This document shows, one piece after another, positions 45,501 to 53,839 of a stretch of DNA of 64,000 bases (positions within the stretch are counted from its first letter, which is position 1; each line of letters starts with the position of its first letter). The stretch covers positions 186,001 through 250,000 of the forward strand of contig NZ_ATVT01000002.1 of NCBI RefSeq assembly GCF_000420865.1, written 5' to 3'. The stretch comes from Butyrivibrio sp. XPD2006 (GTDB lineage: Bacteria > Bacillota > Clostridia > Lachnospirales > Lachnospiraceae). The notes beneath the pieces were generated by a model. It did not search any database. It had not been told where the DNA came from and was given only the letters and a program-made list of their open reading frames with translations. Position numbers and translations under genes: made by a program.

Positions 45501-46078
45501 AGGAACAGAATAGCAGGTATCCTGCCTTTTTCCCTCATTCCCTTACAGCCTGCATTTGCAAGCTCAAAGAAATTGGTCATTGAAGGAAAGCCGGTCAGAT
45601 AGTCATAGCTCAGAGTCCTGTTTGCGGTCCTGTCCATTATGGCAATACTGAGTGCTGTGGAGAGTCCTCCATCGCTTTCAAATTCCGCATTCTCTATAAA
45701 CGGACCATGATCTGTGTACCAGCACATTTCCAGTCTTGTGCCGTCTTCTTTGTAGATATGCCTTCCATTGACATGAATTATCCTGTATTCCTCATGAATC
45801 TTGGATCTGTAGATAACATCAAAGGGCGCATTATCCTCTAAAAAACTATGAGTAGCATCAGCAATAAACGCCACATCATCCGGATGAATATCCCTGAACA
45901 TGTCGTTATCCATAAGGTCATAGGTATCCTGTTTATTCTCATAGCCATAAAAATCAAGGAAACCCTGAGATAAGAGAATCGTCACCAGACGCTTGTCTAA
46001 ATACTGATAGACTGCGTAAGGTACACTGGTGCTCTCCAATATTTTGAATGTCGTGTTGTCATATTTATATCTTTCCAC
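42599..46078 (-). CDS. GGDEF-EAL-PAS-PAS-GGDEF cyclic-di-GMP protein
   Basis: A 1159-residue soluble signalling protein. An N-terminal PAS-like region is followed by a degenerate GGDEF domain (residues about 155-315; signature site reads FSADHF), a full EAL phosphodiesterase domain (EEALARW, IEITESAI, WMDDYGSGYSS, LIKIDM, ETIAEGVEN), two PAS-like regions and a C-terminal GGDEF domain with intact RLGGDEFVVVV. Two GGDEF domains flanking one EAL is an uncommon order. The first probably acts as a regulatory GTP-binding module, while the second and the EAL make the protein bifunctional. No membrane helix is seen. Start is GTG with GGAGG 6 nt ahead. No RxxD site is seen at the last GGDEF. Confidence 0.92.
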   Translation of the reverse strand: MERYKYDNTTFKILESTSVPYAVYQYLDKRLVTILLSQGFLDFYGYENKQDTYDLMDNDMFRDIHPDDVAFIADATHSFLEDNAPFDVIYRSKIHEEYRIIHVNGRHIYKEDGTRLEMCWYTDHGPFIENAEFESDGGLSTALSIAIMDRTANRTLSYDYLTGFPSMTNFFELANAGCKGMREKGRIPAILFLDFNGMKSYNQKYGMEEGDRFLVAFSKILIKHFSNQNCSRFSADHFCVFTDSEGVGEICESIIEESKNINGGKSMPLRVGVYYYDSDDVTISAACDRAKLACDSDKKTFDGHVYYFDKSMVAQLEKERYIVENLDRALEEEWIQIYHQPIFRAANDHVCNEEALARWIDPERGTFSPDEFIPVLEEANSIYKLDLYMVDKVLEKLQGQMGHGVFVVPESVNFSRSDFYTCDLVEEIRRRVDQSKLGRDKLIIEITESAIADDIDYMAQQVARFKELGFTVWMDDYGSGYSSPVVLQKIPFDLIKIDMLFVSQIGETKSSKIIITEIVRMAMALGMETIAEGVENEEQMDFLKEVGCTKLQGFYFAKPLSMKEILDKRLTIDAEMFENPAETDYYVQIGNVNLYDLSISRFDDDTLSNYFDTMPMVLMEVDDKTMSIIRCNQSFREFFEKAFPGRLSRKQFKIGEYTGFPGGYTLKSIVQCARDGRRNFIDDISANGMSIQMFMRRIAVNPITDVAAVALVILSITDNSKSNAGLTYNYIARALTEDYVNLYFANIESGEFTEYTPDGLNREVTVERHGSNFFEECKKDAVDKIFKDDLDEFFRVFNKENIVNSLDTNGSFTHTYRIVTDDNPVYVNMKIVPVRDRRNEIIIGINNVDAQMKQKEAMEKLREESLIYSRISALSGDYMAIYIIDPVSEDFSLYSSKEYYDTLGTSAQGTDFFAETIKAGERVIFKDDYPVFCSRLQKEIVLKRIEEDGIFTLNYRLVLDKKPVYVQIRANLIHENSEDKIIMGLLNVDRETRKEQEYNFNLMAAREEANIDELTGVKNKHAYADMEQSIDKEISQGACPEFAIAVFDLNDLKLINDTKGHQAGDRYIKDGCKIICKTFTHSPVFRLGGDEFVVVVDGEDYENLDEKMEKIEKINRKNKANGKVVIAAGAARYRRDKKVSTVFERADKNMYKNKADLKK

Positions 46079-46283
46079 TTAACGCCTCCGACATTTTGCA
46101 AAGCATTATCTATATATCATTTTATCACAAACGTAATTTAGATGTTACCCCAATGATAAAATATCATGCCCAAGCAGAAACAGAGAGCACCAATCAGGTG
46201 CTCCCTGCTTCCTTAAGAGAGAGAAAAATTATGATTAAGAAGTGTATGGTAATTCCGTAAATTTAAGTAGTGTTGAGATTTTC

Positions 46284-46640
46284 TCAATCATCTATTTCAA
46301 AGTCTATGATCTGACCGGAAGCTACTTCAATATTATAGTTATACTCAACGAATCCAACTCTGAATTCTACTTCGTAAACTTCCATGCCATCATCATAGTC
46401 TTTTTTAACTTTTGTATAGAGTGTGTCATCCATTTCATAGCCTGCATGCTTTAATGCTATGTCAAGAGCCTGCATTTTTGTGACTCCGGAGGCTACTCCT
46501 GTATCCTTCATAGGAGCTACTGTCTTAACTATCTTGTCTGTTACAGATGATGCTGCCAGTGCTGTCATTGGTGGAATGATCGGTAATGCAATAACTACAG
46601 ATGCGATAATTGCCGATGCCAATGTGATAATCTTCTTCAT
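46284..46640 (-). CDS. Small secreted PepSY-domain protein
   Basis: A 118-residue exported protein. The signal peptide (MKKIITLASAIIASVVIA to MTALAA) is followed by one PepSY domain: VTKMQALDIALKHAGY, then YEVEFRVGFVEYNYNIEVASGQIIDFE. PepSY domains are thought to inhibit or chaperone secreted proteases; the target here is unknown. No protease gene is adjacent. It is a single gene preceded by a bidirectional terminator. Confidence 0.88.
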   Translation of the reverse strand: MKKIITLASAIIASVVIALPIIPPMTALAASSVTDKIVKTVAPMKDTGVASGVTKMQALDIALKHAGYEMDDTLYTKVKKDYDDGMEVYEVEFRVGFVEYNYNIEVASGQIIDFEIDD

Positions 46641-46740
46641 AATTTGTTCTCCCTTTCTTTGCGGTGTTTGAATGGTTTGTTTGATTTGTTTTATCTTGAT
46701 GTAATGTTATCACCGCGATTATCACACAACTGTCACACAA

Positions 46741-46767
46741 AAAACCGGAGCCAAAAGCTCCGGTTTT
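46741..46767. terminator. Terminator of the coiled-coil membrane protein operon
   Basis: Perfect 11-bp stem AAAACCGGAGC / GCTCCGGTTTT around a 5-nt loop, 11 bp past the stop codon at 46779. T-runs on both strands. Confidence 0.93.
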
Positions 46768-46778
46768 ATTAAATAGTT

Positions 46779-47960
46779 TTAGTCCTCATACCTTGAGACC
46801 ATATCCAGAATTTCCTGAGTATACTTGGGGTATTGCCTTGCCATGTCCTCAATCTCCGCCTTGGCATTGCCGGCTACGATGTCGCGGTTGTACTCCATGC
46901 GTTTTCTGAGGGACTGGCGCTGTACATTGAGGCTGTGTCTGATCTCAACCTCCTCGTTGTGGTCAATCAGAGCCTCTACCTGATGTATCCATATATCAGG
47001 ATCCTTGACCCTGAAATGACGGAGCATGTAGATGAGGTCCTTCTGATTGGAATCCAGAAGCTTTCTGGCATCCTCGACCTTGGCTCTCTCATTTCTCTCC
47101 TGAAGATACTTACTGTACATGCCTGTAAGTTCCTTGGACGTACTTACACCATACTTAAGACACAGATAATCAATAAGATTGGTGTTGTTGACATATCTGA
47201 TCTTGACCTGGTTCTGAAGCATGATGAGCCTTGAGATGGACTTGGTAACCACCTTGAGTTCAGATGCCGCATTACTCTGATGAATATATAAATAAGTAAC
47301 TGATATTGCTGCCAAAAGGAAGGTCACCATAAATCCGTAGATAACATTGAGCCCAAGTCCCAGCTGTAAAAACAGAAGGAATGCCACGATCACCACCAGT
47401 GCAATGGATATGGCAATGATAAGCTTTCTGTCGTTTTCAACCGCTGTAAGGATCTCATCCTCCTGGAACAGATAGGCCTCATGCTCACTGTCGAGGCGCT
47501 TGAGATCGTTCCTTATCTTCTTCTGGTATTCCTCAGCTTCAGCCAGTTTCTTGGCGCCCTCCTTGGCTCCTGACTGAAGTCTCTCCATATGCTCAAATTC
47601 CTCATCGCTCATGCGACTCTTGCGCTTGTCGAATTTCTCCTGCTGTTCCTGGGATTCGAGGATCTTCTTGGCGCATTCGTTGATCTCTGCCCTCTGTTCA
47701 GGCGGAAGCGCATCGATCTCCTCCATGTCGCGAAGATGTGAAGTGACATCGTTGTACTCCATTTCCAGGGCATCAAGCTCTTTTGATGCCTCCTGCATCT
47801 GTTGAAGGCAGCTTCCTATATACTCCCTTCGCTGAACCGGATCATCTATATCCACATCCTTTCTGGTATAGACAATATCGTTCCAATCCTGGAGCTTAGT
47901 CTGCTTGACCCAATCTTCCTGTTTGTCTTCGTTCCTAAAGAAATCAAATAAGCCCATCAT
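46779..47960 (-). CDS. Coiled-coil membrane protein, last gene of the Hsp70-like operon
   Basis: A 393-residue protein with no recognised family. A cytoplasmic N-terminal region contains long coiled-coil stretches (CLQQMQEASKELDALEMEY, EFEHMERLQSGAKEGAKKL). Two membrane helices lie near residues 188-235 (LIIAISIALVVIVAFLLFLQ, VIYGFMVTFLLAAISVTYLY). A second helical region follows to the C terminus. No signal peptide. Its start codon overlaps the stop of the upstream gene (ATGA). Both ends should face the cytoplasm. It may anchor the operon's soluble components at the membrane; this is inference from order and topology. Confidence 0.85.
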   Translation of the reverse strand: MMGLFDFFRNEDKQEDWVKQTKLQDWNDIVYTRKDVDIDDPVQRREYIGSCLQQMQEASKELDALEMEYNDVTSHLRDMEEIDALPPEQRAEINECAKKILESQEQQEKFDKRKSRMSDEEFEHMERLQSGAKEGAKKLAEAEEYQKKIRNDLKRLDSEHEAYLFQEDEILTAVENDRKLIIAISIALVVIVAFLLFLQLGLGLNVIYGFMVTFLLAAISVTYLYIHQSNAASELKVVTKSISRLIMLQNQVKIRYVNNTNLIDYLCLKYGVSTSKELTGMYSKYLQERNERAKVEDARKLLDSNQKDLIYMLRHFRVKDPDIWIHQVEALIDHNEEVEIRHSLNVQRQSLRKRMEYNRDIVAGNAKAEIEDMARQYPKYTQEILDMVSRYED

Positions 47961-48799
47961 TTCACCTTATCTTTTACAAGATCTCTGTATGTGAGTTTCA
48001 TTTCTTCGGTGATCTCGCCCACCCCGTCGTAGTACTCATGCATCTTACTCTCTGCTTTATATAGTGCCAGAGTTCTCAGCATCAGGTTGTCCTTACTTGC
48101 TGCGTAGAGCTCTTCTGCCTCATTCATCCTGCTCTCAAGCTCCATTGAAGCCTCATAAGCCTCATCGGAATCTGCGATAAAAGACACATATTCCTTGTTT
48201 GTCAGGTTCATCCTGATAGCTGAGAGATACTGTAAATAGGATTCATGATTTCCGCTGTCCTCATAGGCCGCCTTAAATCTCTCCGCTGCCTTCTCGAACA
48301 AAAAGAGCCTTGCGTACATCACACCTTCATTGTGCTCAATATGCGCTCGCAAACTGCGATCAATATCGGGAGTGTTATTCAAAAGAAATTCATACTCCCT
48401 GAAGGCCATTGTATACCTGTCGTTCTTCATGAGGAAATCCGCCCTCTGGAGCTTTTTCTTGTAGATATCCATTCCTGCATTGCCCCTGAGAATCTCCTCA
48501 GTCTTATCCACCTCTTTCCTGGTGTTGTAGCCGACATAATCAAGGATGGTTCCTGCAAGGGAAGCCATGGAGCAGTGCTTGGCGGACATGGCTCTTAATT
48601 CATCGGCAAGCTTCTCCAGGCAGCATTCCCTGTCGATCCAGTCAAAGAGCTCTCTGTCAAAGCTCTCCTCATCAAGAAGGAATGCATTCTGAACTATGCA
48701 GTAGCAAAGCTCTTCTATGCAGTACACATTTCTGCCAATCTTCTCTATGTGATATGGATTTTCTGCATATCGTCCTATGCAAAGAATTGGTTTGCTCAT
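47957..48799 (-). CDS. Helical-repeat protein of the Hsp70-like operon
   Basis: A 280-residue cytoplasmic protein, all-helical by composition. Residues 115-245 resemble tetratricopeptide repeats (KKLQRADFLMKNDRYTMAFR, RAHIEHNEGVMYARLFLFEK, AAERFKAAYEDSGNHESY). The N-terminal 90 residues are cysteine-rich for the size (YCIEELCYCIV, ECCLEKL) but lack spaced metal-binding pairs. No family recognised. It lies 6 bp after the Hsp70-like gene and overlaps the next by 4 bp, so it is made together with both. Adaptor role inferred. Confidence 0.85.
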   Translation of the reverse strand: MSKPILCIGRYAENPYHIEKIGRNVYCIEELCYCIVQNAFLLDEESFDRELFDWIDRECCLEKLADELRAMSAKHCSMASLAGTILDYVGYNTRKEVDKTEEILRGNAGMDIYKKKLQRADFLMKNDRYTMAFREYEFLLNNTPDIDRSLRAHIEHNEGVMYARLFLFEKAAERFKAAYEDSGNHESYLQYLSAIRMNLTNKEYVSFIADSDEAYEASMELESRMNEAEELYAASKDNLMLRTLALYKAESKMHEYYDGVGEITEEMKLTYRDLVKDKVK

Positions 48800-48805
48800 A
48801 AACTG

Positions 48806-50107
48806 TCACACCTCTATCGTCTGTTCCCACACCTTGCCTGTAGCCGGGAACAGCTCACCAAAGCCAAGGTCAGTGACCTTGACGTTCACTTCATTTACAC
48901 TTCCCATGCTGAGCGCTATGCGAAGCCTTGTAGCCCTGGGTGGCCTCTTTTCAAGTCCGTCAAGATACAGCTGAACTATTCTTGGCATCTTGCCGGTAAG
49001 GGGAGTCACCTCAATATTCAGAATCCCGCTGGGATCCATGATTATGTCAAAGCTTGTACCTGCCTCATACCAGTTTACACCGGCATCAAGAAGCGCATGG
49101 TACACTTCCGTTCCACACTTCAATAACTTCATTCCGAGATTTGCCTTGAGCTTGTCCTCTCCGAGGAATACAAACCTTGATGCATTGCCGCTGGGACGAA
49201 TTCTCTCCCTCGCCGCAATACTGGCCCCTTTGCTGAAGAGATTGTTGCCCTGAAAAACTCTTCTGGTCCTGCAGAGAAACTCAAGGGACCTCTTGGGCCA
49301 CTTCTCCCTGAAGCCATCTCCGAGAAGGAAAATCGTAGAGATCACCTTCTCACCACAGACTTTCTGCATTATTGTCAGGAACTCATCATCCAGCCTCTCA
49401 CATGTCTTGTGGAAAAGAGCTGCATCCGTAGGGAAGCCCTCTTCATCCATCCGGAGATCATCAAAGGTTTTAACATCTATAGTTGCCACCACCGGCTTGG
49501 TATTGTAGTTGAGATCCATCTCATAAACAGAGAGATCCTCATGGTCATAGTCGCATGCCAGGATCGTGTGGTGGGTCAGATCGTCCGGCTGATATAGCAT
49601 GTAGTTGTAGAAGCTCTCCTCGTGGCTCTGGTAAAAGACATTTGAAGTTCCCAGCTCAAGAGCTGTTGTTACAGCATTGAGTACCTGTACCATCCTGTGA
49701 TCCAGGCTTCTTACGGTGAACATTATCGCATCAACGTTATCGAGTGAGACCTCCATTGAAAGGAGGGATAAGCTTCTTTTTACAAACAATGTCAAAAGAG
49801 CTATCGGATCATATTCCGTGTTCCCCACTTTAACAGGTTTGCCGTCCTTGGCCGCCGCAAGCAGCCCTCTGACTTCATATCCGTCGCCGTCATCGATATG
49901 TCTTACGGCCTCCTTGCCATAAAACCACTGATTAACCTCTTTTCTCTTGCAGAGGACAGTGGGAATATTATAAAGTTCTGAGCCGGCCAGTACTGAGAGG
50001 GTTTCAGGCATGTCCGCATCGGACGCCAGATAGCTTATCTGAGAGACCTTCTCTCCCAGATCATATCCCAGCACAAAGCGCCTTGTATCAGAATTTCCAA
50101 AAAGCAT
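48806..50107 (-). CDS. Hsp70/actin-fold ATPase-like protein
   Basis: A 433-residue protein that reads like a shortened, diverged Hsp70. Residues 12-25 (VLGYDLGEKVSQIS) match phosphate-1, 95-150 (FVKRSLSLLSMEV, VQVLNAVTTALEL, YQSHEESFYNYML) match subdomain IB/IIA helices, ILACDYDHEDLSVYEM matches phosphate-2, and TIFLLGDGF with the later GNNLFSKGASIAA matches the adenosine motif. The end (FDIIMDPSGILNIEVTP, LRIALSMGSVNEVNVKV) is beta-rich and may stand in for a substrate domain. I recall the name DUF5716 for such proteins in this family of bacteria, but cannot confirm it. Nucleotide binding is likely; substrate unknown. Confidence 0.8.
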   Translation of the reverse strand: MLFGNSDTRRFVLGYDLGEKVSQISYLASDADMPETLSVLAGSELYNIPTVLCKRKEVNQWFYGKEAVRHIDDGDGYEVRGLLAAAKDGKPVKVGNTEYDPIALLTLFVKRSLSLLSMEVSLDNVDAIMFTVRSLDHRMVQVLNAVTTALELGTSNVFYQSHEESFYNYMLYQPDDLTHHTILACDYDHEDLSVYEMDLNYNTKPVVATIDVKTFDDLRMDEEGFPTDAALFHKTCERLDDEFLTIMQKVCGEKVISTIFLLGDGFREKWPKRSLEFLCRTRRVFQGNNLFSKGASIAARERIRPSGNASRFVFLGEDKLKANLGMKLLKCGTEVYHALLDAGVNWYEAGTSFDIIMDPSGILNIEVTPLTGKMPRIVQLYLDGLEKRPPRATRLRIALSMGSVNEVNVKVTDLGFGELFPATGKVWEQTIEV

Positions 50108-50150
50108 AAAGTATCATCCTTCCTCAGTTGCAGATAACGCCTCAGGGTGC

Positions 50151-53100
50151 TTACTGCAATTCATCCTGCTGATCAAGCGGGGTGAACAGCTTCTCGCAAA
50201 TGAATTTCTTCTTGAAATACTCCGAGATCAGATTATCAACAGTATCGTAATCCTGAAGAGTTTCACCTATCATGACATCGTTTATAAGGTTGTATCTGCC
50301 CACAGAATGGCCACCCATGATATCACTCTTCTGAATGGTTCCACTCTCTGTAAGAGCACCTTCCTCCTGTCCGTCCTCAGTGATGTAATACTGCATCTGC
50401 TCGCCGAAAAAGAGAATGAATTCCGTTACAAAAATACCGTCAAACATCTCTCTCATCTCCGCAATCTTGTATTCTCCGTAAGCATCATTGTCCAACCTGT
50501 AATGCACGATACAGTGTCTTCCGGGAGCAGTCCTGTACTCTATCATGGTCTTATCAATAAACTGCACCATATCAGGAAGCAGATCCTCATACTCCGTATA
50601 GAACGGGAAGAAGATATCTCTGGATAAAAGCTTCCTCATGAAGCCTTTAGCCACTTCCTCATTGATCTCTTCGTCTGATTTTCTGTCTGTTGCAAAGTAG
50701 CGCAGATATGCCAGCTTGCAAACTTCAGGAAGCGGCAGGTTCTCCTGCGTAAGCTTCTCAACGCGGTCAAAGATATATTTGTCAGTGACCGTGCCATGAG
50801 CAAAGTAATCATAGGAACTCTGTGTCAGAAAGGCCATCTCGATATCGGTATTGGCACCGCTGTTTACGTAATTCCTGAAGATATCAATCTTCTCACCTAT
50901 ATAAGAACCGCTGTAGAGCATCTGAACCAGCATGCGCTCCGAGAGCGAATAGCTGTCAAGGCTGAAGGACTCGGCAGCCTTCCAGATATCCCTCATCTCC
51001 TTGATGGTTCCGTTAAATCCTGCTATAAGATAGCCAAGGAGCTGCTCGTCATACTTGCCGTTGACAAATGAGTAGTGGGCAATCTCAAGCTCTTTTGTCC
51101 CGTACTCAAACAATCCTCTGTCCATAAGTCTTACGCACAGTCTTAAGATAACTCTGGCGTCGATGCCATAGGTTCCGTATTCCTTGACCCACTCAAGAGA
51201 TCTCTCGTAGAGTCCTGCCATTACCATGAGTTCCAGGATCTCTCCCCTTTCAGCAGTCGTAAGGTCTCGTGGGTCTATATCAAGCAGATACTCAGTGAGC
51301 TGTCTTGTAAAGTCGTTGTCGTAGTAGAAGTGAACGAGGTTGCCTCTGATCTCATTTCTGCAGCTGCCGCGCACAAGCTCTGAACTCGCCAGATCGCGGT
51401 ACCTGCCCACATTATCCATATCGATGGTATAGGCATTCTTGCCCAGGTCACACAAAAACAGATCCAGATTCTCTTTTCCCTTCTGGATGTACGGAATAGC
51501 ATAAGAGGCAAGTTTACCCGGAAGCATGAGCCTTATGTTGGAATATGGAATGCTGGAAGCATACCTGTTATCTTCGTGATCAGTTAAAAGAACCGCATAA
51601 TCACTGCCATAGAGCGGAACAAAGGCCTCTCCGTCAACTACCGGATAGCGCATTTCTCTCTCACACTTGTCATAGACTACAATTACGCCGTTAACTCTTT
51701 TGTCATGAACAACGATCTGAGAGGTATAAAGAGCCGAGAGCACCTTGGATGCATTGGCGGCATCGACCATCTGCCTTGTGAGAAGGTTCTTGTAAAGATA
51801 ACCCAGGTCCTTGGTTACTCTTCCCTTGTCCAGCTGAGCCATGAGGTACTTCTCTATCTGAGGAACGTACGACTCGTAGAGCTCAGGATAATCCTCTCTG
51901 TGTTCGTGAATGTATCTGTAAAGTATTGCATTTTTGTCATATTCAAGATCGCTCTGGTACGAAAAATACATCAGCACCATCTTATTGATCTCGCACGGCA
52001 AAAGACCGTCCTCGTCAGTATAGATGGACATCATATAGTACTCGTAGAGCCTTGTTATGCGAAGCTCCCTGTCAACGCCTCTTCTGTACCACTCAAAGGC
52101 GAAATTGTCGGTCTTGCCGCCCTTGATCAGCAGGGAAACGATGGATTCAAGTACTTCGTCGTTTTCCTTGATCTCATAACAAGCCTTGAGTATTCTGAAA
52201 AGCCTCGGATTAAAGTTGCGCACACGAATAGAGAGATAGACAATCTGGTCTATCAGGTTCAGACTTATTATCTGTTTCTTGGCGCCATACTCCAAAACAT
52301 AGAGCTCATAATCGTCCAGATGTGTCAGTATTGAAGGTGAATCATTGAGAAGATTCATCGCCTCCAGATACAGTATCGGACTCCTGCAGCCCAGTGAGAA
52401 CTGTTCTTCCAGCATCATCCACTTTCTCGGGGTGCTGGACGTATACTCTTCCGAAATATACTGGAGAAGCCAGGCAATTCGCCAGTTATCGGGGTTTCTC
52501 CTGAAAATTCCCTCAAGTCTCTCGGAAACATCGTTTATAAAAGCATCTTCTCTGCTGCAGAGTGTTGTCAGGTAGAGATAATAACTGTAAAGTGTATCTC
52601 CCGGGGCATCCAGTGCCTCCCCTGCTGCCTGATCAAGGATCCACTTACCCTCATTGGTCCTGCCGGCTGTGATGTAATAGTGCGCTGTATAGAGCCTTAC
52701 TTCCAGATTCTTGTCATCGATGGCATTCATCTTGGCGATTATCTTGCCGGTCTCTGAGAGCCACGCTCTTGAAGTTATCTTCTTGCAGCTGAAATTCTCA
52801 TACACCTTGACCAGCTCAACAGTGAGCTTCTTCATCTCCTGATAGTCAGCTGTAAGGTGTCTCTGCTCAAGCTCAACAGATACGGTTACAGGAAATACCA
52901 CCTTTACAAAGTTGTTGTAGAAGGTGATCCGTCCAAAGTTGTTGCCCTCATGGAGCTTGTCGGTCCTGAGGCGGAGCTTAAGTCTGCAGGAGGATCCGGT
53001 AAAGTCATCCTCACCGATCTCATACTTGTCCAGGGATATGAAATCTCCGTCGACATCCGCCAGCAGATGCGTATATCCCCAGCCGCTTCTTGTTATTATG

Positions 53101-53738
53101 ATGCCATGCTCATGGGAAAGCCCCGTGAAATCAATCTGCATCTCCTCCTGATCCAGCATGAACTGAACAGGCTGTTTCTTGTTGATGGAAATAAGAAACT
53201 CCTCCACATTCTGGATATTGTCAGGATTGACACAAAGTCCCCTGTAAAGACTCTCAAACTGCGCGTCATTTCCTTTGAATACAGAAATGAAGTCACGTGA
53301 ATAAAAGAGGTCTACCGCCTCATCCCAATCTGTCTTGGCTAAATTTGCAAAATGAAATAAATTCTTGATGTCACCGAGGCTGGATGCAATGTGATCCAGG
53401 CGAACAGTGGCTACGAAGGGAATAACATACTCTCCCTGGTTTGAAATGATTCTGAACTGCCCCTTAAGAACATCCCCCTGGGACATTCCCTTGGCGCTGA
53501 ATCTATAAGAGACCTCGTAGGGGGATCCCGAAAAATCCCCCGTGAGGACTTCCATTCTAATCTCTGTTGATGAAATATGACCATATACCGGCGTATTCTC
53601 AGGACCGAATATGGTAAAAGAGCCTTCGACAGACTCGCCGGGCTCCAAGCTCAGCTCAACACGGCCCGTTGAGAAGTCCAGGCTCCTCTGGGCATACATA
53701 TATTTCCCCTGTAAAAGCTGATCAATAATCTCTCTCAC
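50151..53738 (-). CDS. 1195-residue beta-sandwich and helical-repeat protein heading the Hsp70-like operon
   Basis: Unknown function; I recall DUF5717 as a name for similar large Lachnospiraceae proteins, unconfirmed. Residues 1-115 and about 200-300 are beta-sandwich, Ig-like regions (GRVELSLEPGESVEGSF, SCRLKLRLRTDKLHEGNNFG). Residues 310-690 and 830-1080 are helical repeats of TPR/HAT style (RLYTAHYYITAGRTNEGKW, RNPDNWRIAWLLQYISEEY). A small beta segment lies between them near 690-760, and another at the C terminus (YYITEDGQEEGAL). No signal peptide or membrane helix. Start at 53738 is the first Met of the frame. The next gene follows by 43 bp. Its size and repeats suggest a scaffold or chaperone cofactor. 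Confidence 0.85.
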   Translation of the reverse strand: MREIIDQLLQGKYMYAQRSLDFSTGRVELSLEPGESVEGSFTIFGPENTPVYGHISSTEIRMEVLTGDFSGSPYEVSYRFSAKGMSQGDVLKGQFRIISNQGEYVIPFVATVRLDHIASSLGDIKNLFHFANLAKTDWDEAVDLFYSRDFISVFKGNDAQFESLYRGLCVNPDNIQNVEEFLISINKKQPVQFMLDQEEMQIDFTGLSHEHGIIITRSGWGYTHLLADVDGDFISLDKYEIGEDDFTGSSCRLKLRLRTDKLHEGNNFGRITFYNNFVKVVFPVTVSVELEQRHLTADYQEMKKLTVELVKVYENFSCKKITSRAWLSETGKIIAKMNAIDDKNLEVRLYTAHYYITAGRTNEGKWILDQAAGEALDAPGDTLYSYYLYLTTLCSREDAFINDVSERLEGIFRRNPDNWRIAWLLQYISEEYTSSTPRKWMMLEEQFSLGCRSPILYLEAMNLLNDSPSILTHLDDYELYVLEYGAKKQIISLNLIDQIVYLSIRVRNFNPRLFRILKACYEIKENDEVLESIVSLLIKGGKTDNFAFEWYRRGVDRELRITRLYEYYMMSIYTDEDGLLPCEINKMVLMYFSYQSDLEYDKNAILYRYIHEHREDYPELYESYVPQIEKYLMAQLDKGRVTKDLGYLYKNLLTRQMVDAANASKVLSALYTSQIVVHDKRVNGVIVVYDKCEREMRYPVVDGEAFVPLYGSDYAVLLTDHEDNRYASSIPYSNIRLMLPGKLASYAIPYIQKGKENLDLFLCDLGKNAYTIDMDNVGRYRDLASSELVRGSCRNEIRGNLVHFYYDNDFTRQLTEYLLDIDPRDLTTAERGEILELMVMAGLYERSLEWVKEYGTYGIDARVILRLCVRLMDRGLFEYGTKELEIAHYSFVNGKYDEQLLGYLIAGFNGTIKEMRDIWKAAESFSLDSYSLSERMLVQMLYSGSYIGEKIDIFRNYVNSGANTDIEMAFLTQSSYDYFAHGTVTDKYIFDRVEKLTQENLPLPEVCKLAYLRYFATDRKSDEEINEEVAKGFMRKLLSRDIFFPFYTEYEDLLPDMVQFIDKTMIEYRTAPGRHCIVHYRLDNDAYGEYKIAEMREMFDGIFVTEFILFFGEQMQYYITEDGQEEGALTESGTIQKSDIMGGHSVGRYNLINDVMIGETLQDYDTVDNLISEYFKKKFICEKLFTPLDQQDELQ

Positions 53739-53839
53739 GACTCACCCCAAAAAACAATTTATACAGTATAGTATACCATATATTAGCCAAAGATTTCGCC
53801 TTGAACTATACGTGTTTTTTCAGCCGTGGGAAATAATTT

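Noticed and set aside
46168-46218. Terminator at the AAGCAG...GAGCACC hairpin near 46180
   Set aside because: The stem is interrupted by a large internal loop and no T-run follows on either strand.
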